Shown piece by piece: positions 1-6,085 of a stretch of DNA of 14,591 nt. How positions within the stretch are numbered: position 1 is the first letter of the stretch; every line of letters starts with the position of its first letter. A program made the translations under genes and the position numbers. The notes beneath the pieces were generated by a model that saw nothing but the letters and a program-made list of their open reading frames with translations, ran no database searches and was not told the origin of the DNA. The DNA is from Chloroflexota bacterium (GTDB taxonomy: Bacteria; Chloroflexota; UBA6077; JACQUR01), in contig JACQUR010000107.1 of the NCBI GenBank assembly GCA_016210245.1, forward strand, positions 1-14,591, given 5' to 3'.

Positions 1-1
1 A

Positions 2-223
2 CGCTTCTACCGTCCGGAGACGGAGGCCACCCGGCGCAACCCGGGCAGCGGCCTGGGCCTGCCCATTGCCCGCGCCCTGGTCGAGCTGCACGGCGGCCGT
101 ATCTGGGTCGAGAGCCACTCCGGCGCGGGCGCCACCTTCTGTATCGCCCTGCCGACGGGCCTGCCCGCCGAGGTGATCGGGCGTAGCGCCCCGACGAGCG
201 AGCTCACGGGTGAGGCGGTGTAG
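2..223 (+). CDS. Sensor histidine kinase, C-terminal fragment (HATPase domain)
   Basis: The window opens inside this gene; 73 codons and the TAG stop are visible. The peptide starts RFYRPE, then has GSGLGLPIARALVELHGG, which is the G2 box and following helix of the GHKL ATPase domain of histidine kinases, and then an IWVESHSGAGATFCIALP strand region that closes the domain. A 20-residue tail without recognisable features follows. By family knowledge this domain binds ATP and phosphorylates a conserved histidine to signal to a response regulator. The sensor and dimerisation regions are outside the window, so the signal cannot be stated. Its last codons overlap the 3' end of the minus-strand gene ending at 204, so the two are convergent. 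Confidence 0.9.
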   Translation, partial: RFYRPETEATRRNPGSGLGLPIARALVELHGGRIWVESHSGAGATFCIALPTGLPAEVIGRSAPTSELTGEAV

Positions 224-368
224 GGACGGTCGTTGCGGCCTCGGATGCCAGCCCGGAGGCAGCCTGCCAGAAGCCGGGCCAGCTAGCGGGGCCGGGCACC
301 TCAACCATGGCCCCGATCAGCAGAACGGCTGCGATGAACGCAGCTTGTATGAAGCGGCGCTTCCACAT
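204..368 (-). CDS. Small single-pass membrane protein, 54 aa, unknown function
   Basis: This short reading frame encodes MWKRRFIQ followed by a hydrophobic stretch (AAFIAAVLLIGAMV, about residues 9-22) and a Pro/Ala/Thr-rich tail, so it looks like a peptide with one membrane segment. I chose the ATG at 368 because GGAGGAG lies 5 bases upstream of it; a longer in-frame start at 404 has no such site and would run into the palindrome. It follows the haem-binding protein gene on the same strand, and both proteins begin MWK and then a membrane helix. I recognise no family. It could be a small partner of the neighbour or a chance frame, but the ribosome binding site favours a real gene. Confidence 0.5.
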   Translation of the reverse strand: MWKRRFIQAAFIAAVLLIGAMVEVPGPASWPGFWQAASGLASEAATTVPTPPHP

Positions 369-387
369 TGCACTCCTCCAGCGCCTT

Positions 388-490
388 AGAGCGCCGTTCA
401 ACACTCACCGCAGAGACGCAGAGACGCAGAGATTGCTTCTTTCAAGAGGACTCTGCGTCTCGGCGTCTCTGCGGTTTGGAAAGGCGCTCT
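388..490. repeat. Long imperfect palindrome between two minus-strand genes
   Basis: The arms 408-431 and 451-474 are 24 bases each and pair with one mismatch around a 19-base loop; they consist of iterated GCAGAGAC units. A second pair of 8-base arms (AGAGCGCC at 388-395, GGCGCTCT at 483-490) lies outside, making an element of about 100 bp. There is no T-run after it on either strand, so a classical intrinsic terminator is not supported. It looks like a mobile-type or REP-like intergenic palindrome, and could also act as an mRNA 3'-end stabiliser for the haem protein gene ending at 500. Confidence 0.75.
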
Positions 491-499
491 TCATGCCTC

Positions 500-943
500 T
501 CATCCTCCGGCCCCCCGCCCGAGCGTGGCCTCCAGGCCGCCGATGAGCGCCTCGCGCTCGGCGGCCGAGAACCAGGCGCCCGCGTGGAGCAGCGCGTAGT
601 ACCACGGCGGCATCGTGCCGTCCCGCACGGTCCTGGCCGACTCGCGCGCCTCCTTCTGGGGACGGTCCCATTCCGAGAGGTTCAGCCCCTTTCGCCCCTC
701 GTCGACATCGCGCTGGATCAGCCAGGACGCCGGAGCAATGTTGCTGTACCATGGCCAGACTGTCTGATTGCTGTGGCAGGCGTAGCAGGCACGGACGGCC
801 AGTTCGCGCGTCTGCGGGCTGTCCCAGGCCGGCTCCATCCGCACTGGCGGATTGGCGTGATTGCGCCCGTAGGGCACCGCTTGCACAACCACCAGGAGCA
901 TGACCGCGCCGAGCAGCGCCCAGCGCGCCAGGGCTTTCCACAT
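500..943 (-). CDS. Membrane-anchored haem-binding (CxxCH) protein
   Basis: The 147-residue product has an N-terminal hydrophobic helix (about residues 8-23), with no clear cleavage site, so it is probably an anchor that places the rest outside the membrane. Residues 53-57 are CYACH, a c-type haem attachment motif, followed by SNQTVWPWYSNIAPASWL. A second conserved-looking block GTMPPWYYALLH (109-120) offers a Met as a possible axial ligand. This order of motifs matches the haem-binding domain family (Haem_bd) found in small monohaem proteins. The ATG at 943 is preceded by GGAG. Its role in electron transfer or haem handling is not shown by the sequence. A long GC-rich leader with alternative hairpins lies upstream. 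Confidence 0.85.
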   Translation of the reverse strand: MWKALARWALLGAVMLLVVVQAVPYGRNHANPPVRMEPAWDSPQTRELAVRACYACHSNQTVWPWYSNIAPASWLIQRDVDEGRKGLNLSEWDRPQKEARESARTVRDGTMPPWYYALLHAGAWFSAAEREALIGGLEATLGRGAGG

Positions 944-1004
944 GAGCTCCGCTCCTTCGCCCCGCGCAAGGACGCAGGTTCAGTGCCGCTGGCGCTGTGG
1001 TCGC

Positions 1005-1102
1005 CAGGCCGAAAGCCTGCCCGCGAGGGCAACGCCCCTCGCTCGACGGCCCCCGGGAGAGGCTGCTCTCCCGGGAGCGCACCGAGGGCTCGGGGGCAGG
1101 CT
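1005..1102 (-). promoter_or_regulatory. Nested and alternative hairpins in the presumed leader of the haem protein gene
   Basis: The inner stem has perfect 10-base arms (1052-1061 and 1066-1075) around a 4-base loop. Outer arms AGCCTGCCC (1014-1022) and GGGCAGGCT (1094-1102) enclose it, with CCCTCG (1036-1041) and CGAGGG (1083-1088) pairing between them. Two competing stems also exist: 1005-1009 with 1015-1019, and 1023-1029 with 1036-1042. A leader RNA could therefore fold in mutually exclusive ways, as attenuators do, but no T-run is present and I recognise no known riboswitch. It may equally be a GC-rich intergenic repeat. Confidence 0.4.
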
Positions 1103-1243
1103 GCAAGCTACCTCCCGAGCGGAGCCGTCGCCCTGCGCCAGGGTGCGAATCGAGGCAGTGCGAAGCCGTATTGCGCTCAGCAACAGTAGTGTGCAACCTG
1201 TCAGTGACTATGTCAGTAGCCGACGGTAAACGGCAGGTTACAG

Positions 1244-1272
1244 TGGACAGCGCCGATGAGGCAGGGTATTCT
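1244..1272 (+). promoter_or_regulatory. Putative sigma-70 type promoter for the gene at 1379
   Basis: TGGACA at 1244-1249 (5 of 6 to TTGACA) and TATTCT at 1267-1272 (4 of 6 to TATAAT) are separated by 17 bases. Transcription would begin near 1279 and give a leader of about 100 bases before the ATG at 1379. Confidence 0.4.
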
Positions 1273-1378
1273 TCGGGCGCACCGCCCGGCACGAAGGGGC
1301 AGGCCGAGAGCAGCAGACAGCAAGCGTCAGCGGCAAGCGATGGGCAGAACGCCGACTGCCGACTCGAACGGAGGGCTC

Positions 1379-1681
1379 ATGGACGAGATCGACCAGGCCG
1401 TGGAGGCCATCGAGCAGGCGCAAGGAGCGCTGATCGACGCTCTGGAGGCCTACCGCGAGGTGCTGCGGGCGCGCATCGACCGCGAGCGGGCCTCGGCCAG
1501 GCCCAACCCCAAGCGCACCACCCTGTACCAGCGGGGCATCGGAGAGATCGAGGGCGCCCTGGGCGTGCTCGACACCCTGTTCGCCGACAAGGTGCTCCTC
1601 ATTCTGAACCGCCGCTTCATTTTGCACCAGGCCGAATCGCCGAGTGGCATGGTGCGCCTGGGCATGCTCACCGACTCCTGA
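1379..1681 (+). CDS. Hypothetical helical protein, 100 aa
   Basis: I do not recognise this protein. It begins MDEIDQAVEAIEQAQGALIDALEAYREVLRAR, a strongly amphipathic helix likely to form a coiled coil, then has a basic patch (RASARPNPKRTTLYQRG, about residues 38-54) and a second half, GIGEIEGALGVLDTLFADKVLLILNRRFIL, that is also predicted helical. There is no signal peptide or membrane segment, so it is probably cytoplasmic. The ATG at 1379 is chosen because GGAGG sits a few bases upstream; an in-frame ATG at 1256 would add 41 low-complexity Arg-rich residues and overlap the promoter at 1244-1272. A palindrome lies directly after the stop. Confidence 0.6.
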   Translation: MDEIDQAVEAIEQAQGALIDALEAYREVLRARIDRERASARPNPKRTTLYQRGIGEIEGALGVLDTLFADKVLLILNRRFILHQAESPSGMVRLGMLTDS

Positions 1682-1746
1682 ATCCGTGAGGTCGAGCCTG
1701 GCCCCTGCACCCAACGGGTGCAGGCGCCAAACTCGAACTCACGGAT
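1682..1746. repeat. 65-bp imperfect palindrome after the gene at 1379
   Basis: The central stem is CCTGCACCC/GGGTGCAGG around AAC (1703-1723). The pairing resumes outward: TGGC with GCCA, CGAG with CTCG, and finally ATCCGTGAG (1682-1690) with CTCACGGAT (1738-1746). The element starts one base after the stop codon. No T-run follows, so it is either an unconventional terminator or 3' stabiliser or an inserted palindromic repeat. Confidence 0.7.
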
Positions 1747-1766
1747 CTGGGCGACTGAACCCCGCG

Positions 1767-1794
1767 TTGACAACCGGTCAAAAGTCGGTAGACT
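1767..1794 (+). promoter_or_regulatory. Putative promoter for the Ig/HExxH secreted protein
   Basis: A perfect TTGACA (1767-1772) and TAGACT (1789-1794) are 16 bases apart, giving a leader of about 95 bases. The -35 box is also the left half of an inverted repeat TTGAC-N5-GTCAA (1767-1781), which could be an operator. The layout closely matches the promoter of the paralogous gene (4071-4098, TTGACA-N16-TAAACT). Confidence 0.5.
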
Positions 1795-1896
1795 ATAGCG
1801 ACCTCTTCACCCCTCCGCCGCGCAGCACGCGTGCCATTGGCGCGCCCGGGCATAGCGCTCAACTGGTGACCGCACATCTATCACGGAGGTGCTCTC

Positions 1897-2883
1897 GTGT
1901 GGCGTCGCGCACTCGCTCTCGCCTTCGGGCTGTTCCTGTTTCCAGGCCTGGCCTTTGCCGAGCCCTGGACGCCCGGACCGTTCGCCCAGGGCGATTCGTC
2001 CATCATCGGCTTCATCGACTACCCGACGGCTGATGCCACGGTCAAACAGGGCGACAAGCTGGCCCTGCTGGGCTGGGTGGTGGACAACACGGCCGGGGGC
2101 TGGACCGGGATCGACGAGGTCCACGTGTATCGCGGCACCTCGGCCGACCAGTTCCTGGGTCGGGCTACCTATGGCGGCGAGCGTCCGGATGTGGCCGACT
2201 TCTTCCACAACGCGTCCTGGAAGAACAGCGGCTTCAACTTCACCGTCGACACCTCGAGCCTCGCCCTCGGGAGCTACACCCTCACCGTCTATGCCCACAC
2301 GCCGGCCAAGGGCTGGTGGTCGCGGAGCGTCGCAGTCAAGGTGGTCCGGGGCGCAGCCTCGGCCGATACCACAGCCGAGACGATGAGCTGGAAAACTCCC
2401 CAGGGCCACTCCATCACCACCGTCTCAACGCTGGTGAACGCCCTCACCCAGCTCGCCAGGTCCACCTGGGGCGCATGGGCGCTCGATATCCCCGCCGATG
2501 GCGGCCTGCAGATCCTCTGGTCGAGCGACCTTGGGAACCGTTTCAGCGTCTACCAGTACGGGTCGCGCGTCATCCTGGTGAATGCCGCCCACAGCGAGGC
2601 TGACCCGCGGGCCGTTGCCGCCGCCATCGCCCACGAGCTCCAGCATGCGGTCGACGATGCGCTGGGCTGGTCGTCCTGGCGCGCGGTCACCTGTGTTGAC
2701 CTGGAGTCACGCGCCTTCCTCGCCCAGGCCTGGGTCTGGAGCTCGTTCTACGGTCCATTTGGCAAGGTGCAGCCCGTCGATCCGCTCGAGGAAGCGCACA
2801 ACGCGGTCTTGAGCGCAGTGACGGCCCGCCCAGCCACCTGGTCCAGCGACGCAGCCAGCAAGTACCGCAGCCCGTGTAGCTAG
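1897..2883 (+). CDS. Secreted protein: Ig-like domain plus HExxH putative metallopeptidase region
   Basis: The 328-residue product has a signal peptide (cleavage likely after residue 21, LAFA|EPW). Residues about 35-150 form an Ig-like beta module with blocks LLGWVVDNTAGGWTGIDEVHVY, FLGRATYGGERPDVA and LTVYAHTPAKGWWSR. After a short linker the C-terminal half (about 165-328) contains HELQH at 246-250, the zinc-binding HExxH motif, with E270 in the following segment (CVDLESRAF) as a possible third ligand. C266 and C327 could form a disulfide. By motif it is an exported zinc metallopeptidase of no family I can name; activity is inferred. The start is GTG with GGAGG 6-7 bases upstream. The Ig module is shared with the convergent gene at 3074-4003. 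Confidence 0.75.
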   Translation: MWRRALALAFGLFLFPGLAFAEPWTPGPFAQGDSSIIGFIDYPTADATVKQGDKLALLGWVVDNTAGGWTGIDEVHVYRGTSADQFLGRATYGGERPDVADFFHNASWKNSGFNFTVDTSSLALGSYTLTVYAHTPAKGWWSRSVAVKVVRGAASADTTAETMSWKTPQGHSITTVSTLVNALTQLARSTWGAWALDIPADGGLQILWSSDLGNRFSVYQYGSRVILVNAAHSEADPRAVAAAIAHELQHAVDDALGWSSWRAVTCVDLESRAFLAQAWVWSSFYGPFGKVQPVDPLEEAHNAVLSAVTARPATWSSDAASKYRSPCS

Positions 2884-2889
2884 CGGATC

Positions 2890-2947
2890 ATGTGCCGATT
2901 CCCGTGGCAATGGTGCAGCAGCACCATTGCCACGGGAATCGGCACAT
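2890..2947. terminator. Perfect 27-bp palindrome with 4-base loop, possible bidirectional terminator
   Basis: The arms 2890-2916 and 2921-2947 are exactly complementary over 27 bases around the loop AGCA. It begins 7 bases after the stop of the plus-strand secreted protein and sits between convergent genes, where a bidirectional terminator is expected. There is no T-run, so the terminator role is inferred from position only; an inserted palindromic repeat is the alternative. Confidence 0.6.
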
Positions 2948-2984
2948 AACCCACTAATGCTGCGTTACCGCTGATCTGATGACT

Positions 2985-3047
2985 TCCACCCGCCGCCCTG
3001 AAGGGCGGGCCTAACCCCCAGGCCCGCCCTTCAGGGCGGCGGGTGGA
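2985..3047. terminator. Perfect 28-bp palindrome with 7-base loop, possible bidirectional terminator
   Basis: The arms 2985-3012 and 3020-3047 match perfectly over 28 bases around a 7-base loop (AACCCCC). Each arm contains an inner palindrome CGCCCTGAAGGGCG. It ends 27 bases from the 3' end of the minus-strand gene (3074). It is unrelated in sequence to the palindrome at 2890-2947. No T-run follows on either side. Confidence 0.6.
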
Positions 3048-3073
3048 CCTGGCAATTGACGAGTCACAGACCA

Positions 3074-4003
3074 CTAATCGGCGATCTCGACGAGCGTCAC
3101 CACGAACTGCCACGTGTCGGTACACGCGCTGTGCGCGTACACGTATATCTCGTGCTGGCCCAGCGAGAAGTTCGTCGGACTCCAGAGCAGCCCGAATCCC
3201 GCGTAAGTAAACCGATCGTCGCGGAACTCTGCCTCCGGGCTCCCGTAGGAGTTGCCATAGTCAGCCGACCCCAGGTACCGGGCGCGGCCCTTCTCCCGCT
3301 CAGCGTCGAGGTAGACCTGGACCCTGTCGACCCCCGTAGTGCTCTGCTTGCAGTTCAAGTCGAGGGCCCAGCCCTTGAGAAGCTGATCGCGGCCAATGGC
3401 GAGGGAGTTGGCCACTGGTTCTATCACCCGAATCTGGATGTTCGACTCAGCCGCGGGCGCTGGCGTGGCGGTCGGCGCTGGCGTGGCGATCGCGGACGGG
3501 CTGGCCGGCGCGCCGATCGCTGGTGCGCTGACCGTGATCGTTGTCGGGCGGCTCCACCACCCGCGCCCGGGCGTGCGGGCGTACACGGTCAGGTTGTGGC
3601 TTCCGGGCGCCAGCCTGGTTGCGTCGACCACGAAGCCAAAGCCAGAGGCCGCGTAGTAGGGGTTGCCCAACGCTGCGCCGACATCTGGTCGGCTCAGTGC
3701 CACCAGCCCCTGGCCCAGAAAGGTGCCGCCCTCGCCGGCTCGGCCGTCGTACAGGTGGGCCTCGTCGATTCCAGCCCAGCCTTGAGCCGAGGTGTCCACC
3801 ACCCAGCCGGTCACCACGAAGGTCAGGCCGGAGGGAACCGTGCTCCCCACCACTGGCAGATCGATGACCCCATCGATGGTCGAATCACCCTGCCCGGCAG
3901 GCCCCCGCTCCCAAGGGTCGGCGCTGGCCGGGGACGGAACGCTCGCCACGCAGGCGAGCACAAGCGCGAGCGCGACGACGGCTGAAACACGAAAGACGCG
4001 CAC
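3074..4003 (-). CDS. Secreted protein with two Ig-like domains
   Basis: The 309-residue product has a signal peptide (hydrophobic 7-20, cleavage probably after ASA at 26-28). The first module (about 42-159) matches the Ig-like module of the convergent gene block for block: VTGWVVDTSAQGWAGIDEAHLYDG, SRPDV, LTVYARTPGRGWWSR. An Ala/Pro/Ser/Thr-rich linker (about 160-186) leads to a second, more divergent copy (about 188-309) with LLKGWALDLNC, VDRVQVYLD, YLGSADYGN and HEIYVYAHS. It has no HExxH motif, so it is likely a binding or structural surface protein. The start is GTG with a near-ideal AAGGAGGT five bases upstream. It has its own promoter (4071-4098). Confidence 0.75.
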   Translation of the reverse strand: MRVFRVSAVVALALVLACVASVPSPASADPWERGPAGQGDSTIDGVIDLPVVGSTVPSGLTFVVTGWVVDTSAQGWAGIDEAHLYDGRAGEGGTFLGQGLVALSRPDVGAALGNPYYAASGFGFVVDATRLAPGSHNLTVYARTPGRGWWSRPTTITVSAPAIGAPASPSAIATPAPTATPAPAAESNIQIRVIEPVANSLAIGRDQLLKGWALDLNCKQSTTGVDRVQVYLDAEREKGRARYLGSADYGNSYGSPEAEFRDDRFTYAGFGLLWSPTNFSLGQHEIYVYAHSACTDTWQFVVTLVEIAD

Positions 4004-4026
4004 GCTGACCTCCTTCTCCTGAGAAT

Positions 4027-4039
4027 GGTCCCAGGGACC
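4027..4039. promoter_or_regulatory. Small palindrome in the leader of the two-Ig secreted protein gene
   Basis: GGTCCC-A-GGGACC is a perfect inverted repeat with a one-base centre, between the predicted transcription start and the ribosome binding site of the gene starting at 4003. It could be a regulator site or a small leader hairpin. Confidence 0.25.
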
Positions 4040-4070
4040 GCAACACGGACACGCGCATGGGGGGCACGGA

Positions 4071-4098
4071 AGTTTACCGCAGATGCCGAGGATGTCAA
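4071..4098 (-). promoter_or_regulatory. Putative promoter for the two-Ig secreted protein
   Basis: Reading left, TTGACA (4098-4093) and TAAACT (4076-4071) are separated by 16 bases. Transcription would start near 4064 and give a leader of about 60 bases. Spacing, -35 box and the CGG just before the -10 agree with the promoter at 1767-1794 of the paralogous gene. Confidence 0.5.
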
Positions 4099-4141
4099 GG
4101 GTCCGTGGTGCCGGACAACGCTGGCTGCCGGATCGGGGTTC

Positions 4142-5446
4142 CTACTTCATGTGGCCTGGCAGCCAGGTGGACAACTGGGGGAAGGCGATCATGAACAGCA
4201 GGAACAGCGCGAGCACGACGTTGAAGGGCAGGACGCCCATGAAGAGGTCGCGGGTGGTGAAGTCCTTGGGCGCGATGCCTTTGATGGCGAACAGCACCAG
4301 CCCGGAGGGCGGCGAGATGGTGCCAATCTCCGAGTTGATGGTGGTGAGCACCCCCAGCCACAGGGGGTCGAACCCGAGCTTCACGAAGGCCGGGAACAGC
4401 AGCGGCATGGTGATGACGATGATCGTGCTGGTTTCGAGCGCGGTCCCGAGCACGACCAGCAGCAGGTTGTACGCCAGGATCACCGCCAGCGGGCTCAGGT
4501 TGCTGCCGGCGATGGCCTGCGACAGCCCGTGGGCAATGCCCATGGCCGCGGCCACGTAGGACAGGGTGAAGCCGCCGAGCAGCAGCAGGGTTACCATGGC
4601 GGTCGTCTCTGTCGCCCGGACGAGCGAGTTGGTGAAACGCCGCCAGGTGAGCTTCCGCTTGAGCGCCATCAGCACGAACGCGCCGCTGGCGCCGATGGCC
4701 GACGCCTCCGCGGGCGTGGCGATACCCAGGTACATGGAGCCCATGACCAGCGCGAACAGCGCGGCGATGCCCCAGACGGGGAGCAGTGACTCGAACCGCT
4801 CGCGCCAGGTGAAGGCGCCGGCCGGGGGGGCCAGGCCGGGATGGAGCCTGGTGACCACGACGATGTAGCCCATCAGCGCCAGGGCCAGGAGGAGGCCGGG
4901 CACGATGCCGGCGATGAACAACTGGCCAATGGAGGTTTCAGTGATGATGCCGAAGATGACCATGGAGATGCTGGGCGGGATCAGGATGCCCAGCGTGCCC
5001 GCTGTGGCGACGCTGCCCACGGCCAGGCGGCGGTCGTAGCCGGCCTTGATCATCTGGGGAATGGCGAACACGCCCACGGTCAGGGCGGTGGCCACGCTCG
5101 AGCCCGAGACGGCGGCAAAGGCGGCGCAGCCGGCCGTGCTGGCCAGCGCCAGCGAGCCGGGCAGGCGGTTCAGCCAGCGCGCCGCGGCCACATAGGCCTC
5201 CTCGGCCACGCCCGAGTAGGCCACCAGCGCGGCCATGAAGATGAACAGCGGCGCCACGATGAACTGGTTGTCGGTGCCGCGCTCGAAGGCGATGTTGGCC
5301 AGGACCAGCAGGTTGTTGGGGCTCAGGAACGCCAGGATCATGAGCGCGCTGGTCAGGCCCATGGCCAGGCCGGCCGGCATGCCGACGAACATGAGCAGCA
5401 GCATCAGCCCGATCATGAGCAGCCCGGCCCAGTACCACTCCAGCAT
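4142..5446 (-). CDS. dctM: TRAP transporter large permease subunit (DctM)
   Basis: The 434-residue product is hydrophobic throughout, with about a dozen membrane segments, which is the size and character of DctM. Recognisable blocks include GMPAGLAMGLTSALMI near the start, FIVAPLFIFMAALVAYSG, AAFAAVSGSSVATALTVG, AGTLGILIPPSISMVIFG and INSEIGTISPPSGLVLFAIKGIAP near the end; the repeated SGSS/GILIPPS and GTISPPS blocks belong to the ion-transporter fold of this family. DctM is the sodium- or proton-coupled translocation subunit that receives the organic acid from DctP. It starts 11 bases after the dctQ stop, with a modest GAGG site, so it is translated from the dctPQM transcript. I see no terminator hairpin after it before the promoter at 4071-4098. 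Confidence 0.95.
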   Translation of the reverse strand: MLEWYWAGLLMIGLMLLLMFVGMPAGLAMGLTSALMILAFLSPNNLLVLANIAFERGTDNQFIVAPLFIFMAALVAYSGVAEEAYVAAARWLNRLPGSLALASTAGCAAFAAVSGSSVATALTVGVFAIPQMIKAGYDRRLAVGSVATAGTLGILIPPSISMVIFGIITETSIGQLFIAGIVPGLLLALALMGYIVVVTRLHPGLAPPAGAFTWRERFESLLPVWGIAALFALVMGSMYLGIATPAEASAIGASGAFVLMALKRKLTWRRFTNSLVRATETTAMVTLLLLGGFTLSYVAAAMGIAHGLSQAIAGSNLSPLAVILAYNLLLVVLGTALETSTIIVITMPLLFPAFVKLGFDPLWLGVLTTINSEIGTISPPSGLVLFAIKGIAPKDFTTRDLFMGVLPFNVVLALFLLFMIAFPQLSTWLPGHMK

Positions 5447-5457
5447 CGTCGACCTCG

Positions 5458-6012
5458 CTACTCGAATTGCAGCTCAACGCCCGCGCCAGCGCGCTCCTGC
5501 TCCTGGAGGGTGGTCTGGCCTGGAGGGCGCAGGAACGAGTCGACCAGCACCAGCACGTAGGTCACGGCCATCAAGCTCAGGCCAAGGGGCAGAGCAAAGG
5601 ACACCAGCCCCAGCGGCGTGCTCAGGTTGGAGATGTCGCGCTGGCCCTCGGTGGACTGGCGCAGGAACAGGCGATAGCTCTGGTGCAAGAAGATGAGCGT
5701 GAAGGCCAGGCCCAGGGCGTGGCCCAATCGCTCCAGCCAGCGCCGCGCTCCCCGCGGCAGCGCCTCCACCACGAACTCCACGCCCACGTGCCCGCCCTTC
5801 TGAAGGGTGTAGGCCATGGCCAGGTAGATGCTGTACAGCAGCAGGTAGGAGCTCACCGGGTAGGTCCACATGGCTGGGCTGCGCAGGAAGTAGCGGGTGA
5901 AGGCCTCCCAATCGGTGAAGACGATGATCAGTACGATCAACAGGCTGGCCAGCCCGACCGCCAGCCGGTTCAGGCGCTGGACGAGGTGGTAGACCGCGTA
6001 GAAAGTGCGCAT
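5458..6012 (-). CDS. dctQ: TRAP transporter small permease subunit (DctQ)
   Basis: The 184-residue product has four hydrophobic segments (roughly 17-33, 50-67, 90-110 and 131-158), the DctQ topology. Diagnostic residues include the DWEAFTRYFLRSPAMWTYPVSSYLLL stretch (about 34-59), matching the R-x-x-F/W-x-E/D region of this family, and LQKGGHVGVEFV after the second helix. DctQ associates with DctM in the membrane and is needed for transport. The ATG at 6012 has GGAGG only 3 bases upstream. It lies between dctP, separated by a 73-base gap with a 30-bp palindrome, and dctM. Confidence 0.93.
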   Translation of the reverse strand: MRTFYAVYHLVQRLNRLAVGLASLLIVLIIVFTDWEAFTRYFLRSPAMWTYPVSSYLLLYSIYLAMAYTLQKGGHVGVEFVVEALPRGARRWLERLGHALGLAFTLIFLHQSYRLFLRQSTEGQRDISNLSTPLGLVSFALPLGLSLMAVTYVLVLVDSFLRPPGQTTLQEQERAGAGVELQFE

Positions 6013-6037
6013 ACCCTCCGCCTGGTGAGAGATGTGC

Positions 6038-6067
6038 CACGGCTGGGCGCGGCCGCGCCCAGCCGTG
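6038..6067. promoter_or_regulatory. 30-bp perfect palindrome in the dctP-dctQ gap
   Basis: The sequence 6038-6067 equals its own reverse complement (15-base arms CACGGCTGGGCGCGG and its complement, no spacer). On the dctPQM transcript it would form a GC-rich hairpin 19 bases after the dctP stop. In binding-protein-dependent transporters a hairpin here commonly protects the upstream message or causes partial termination, so that more binding protein than permease is made. That role is inferred from position. Confidence 0.6.
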
Positions 6068-6085
6068 ACGGCCCTGAGAATGTCA

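Larger units (their letters stand above)
944..1378. other. Intergenic region between divergent genes, with leader hairpins and a promoter
   Basis: This 435-base stretch separates the minus-strand haem protein gene from the plus-strand gene at 1379. I see no convincing coding sequence in it. It holds the nested hairpins at 1005-1102, a short direct repeat TGTCAGT (1199-1205 and 1211-1217), inverted arms AACCTG/CAGGTT (1195-1200 and 1234-1239), and a promoter-like pair at 1244-1272 reading right. I could not identify a convincing promoter for the leftward gene. Confidence 0.6.

Noticed and set aside
1005..1102. Cobalamin or other known riboswitch before the haem protein gene
   Set aside because: I could not find the conserved core boxes of any known class; only alternative stems are visible.
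405..1292. Long minus-strand open frame of 295 codons
   Set aside because: It reads across the haem protein gene, the palindrome and the intergenic hairpins in another frame, has an Arg/Gly/Pro-rich composition and no recognisable domain. It is a high-GC shadow.
2890..3047. Canonical Rho-independent terminators
   Set aside because: The hairpins are strong but no T-rich tract follows on either strand, so I record only a possible positional terminator role.
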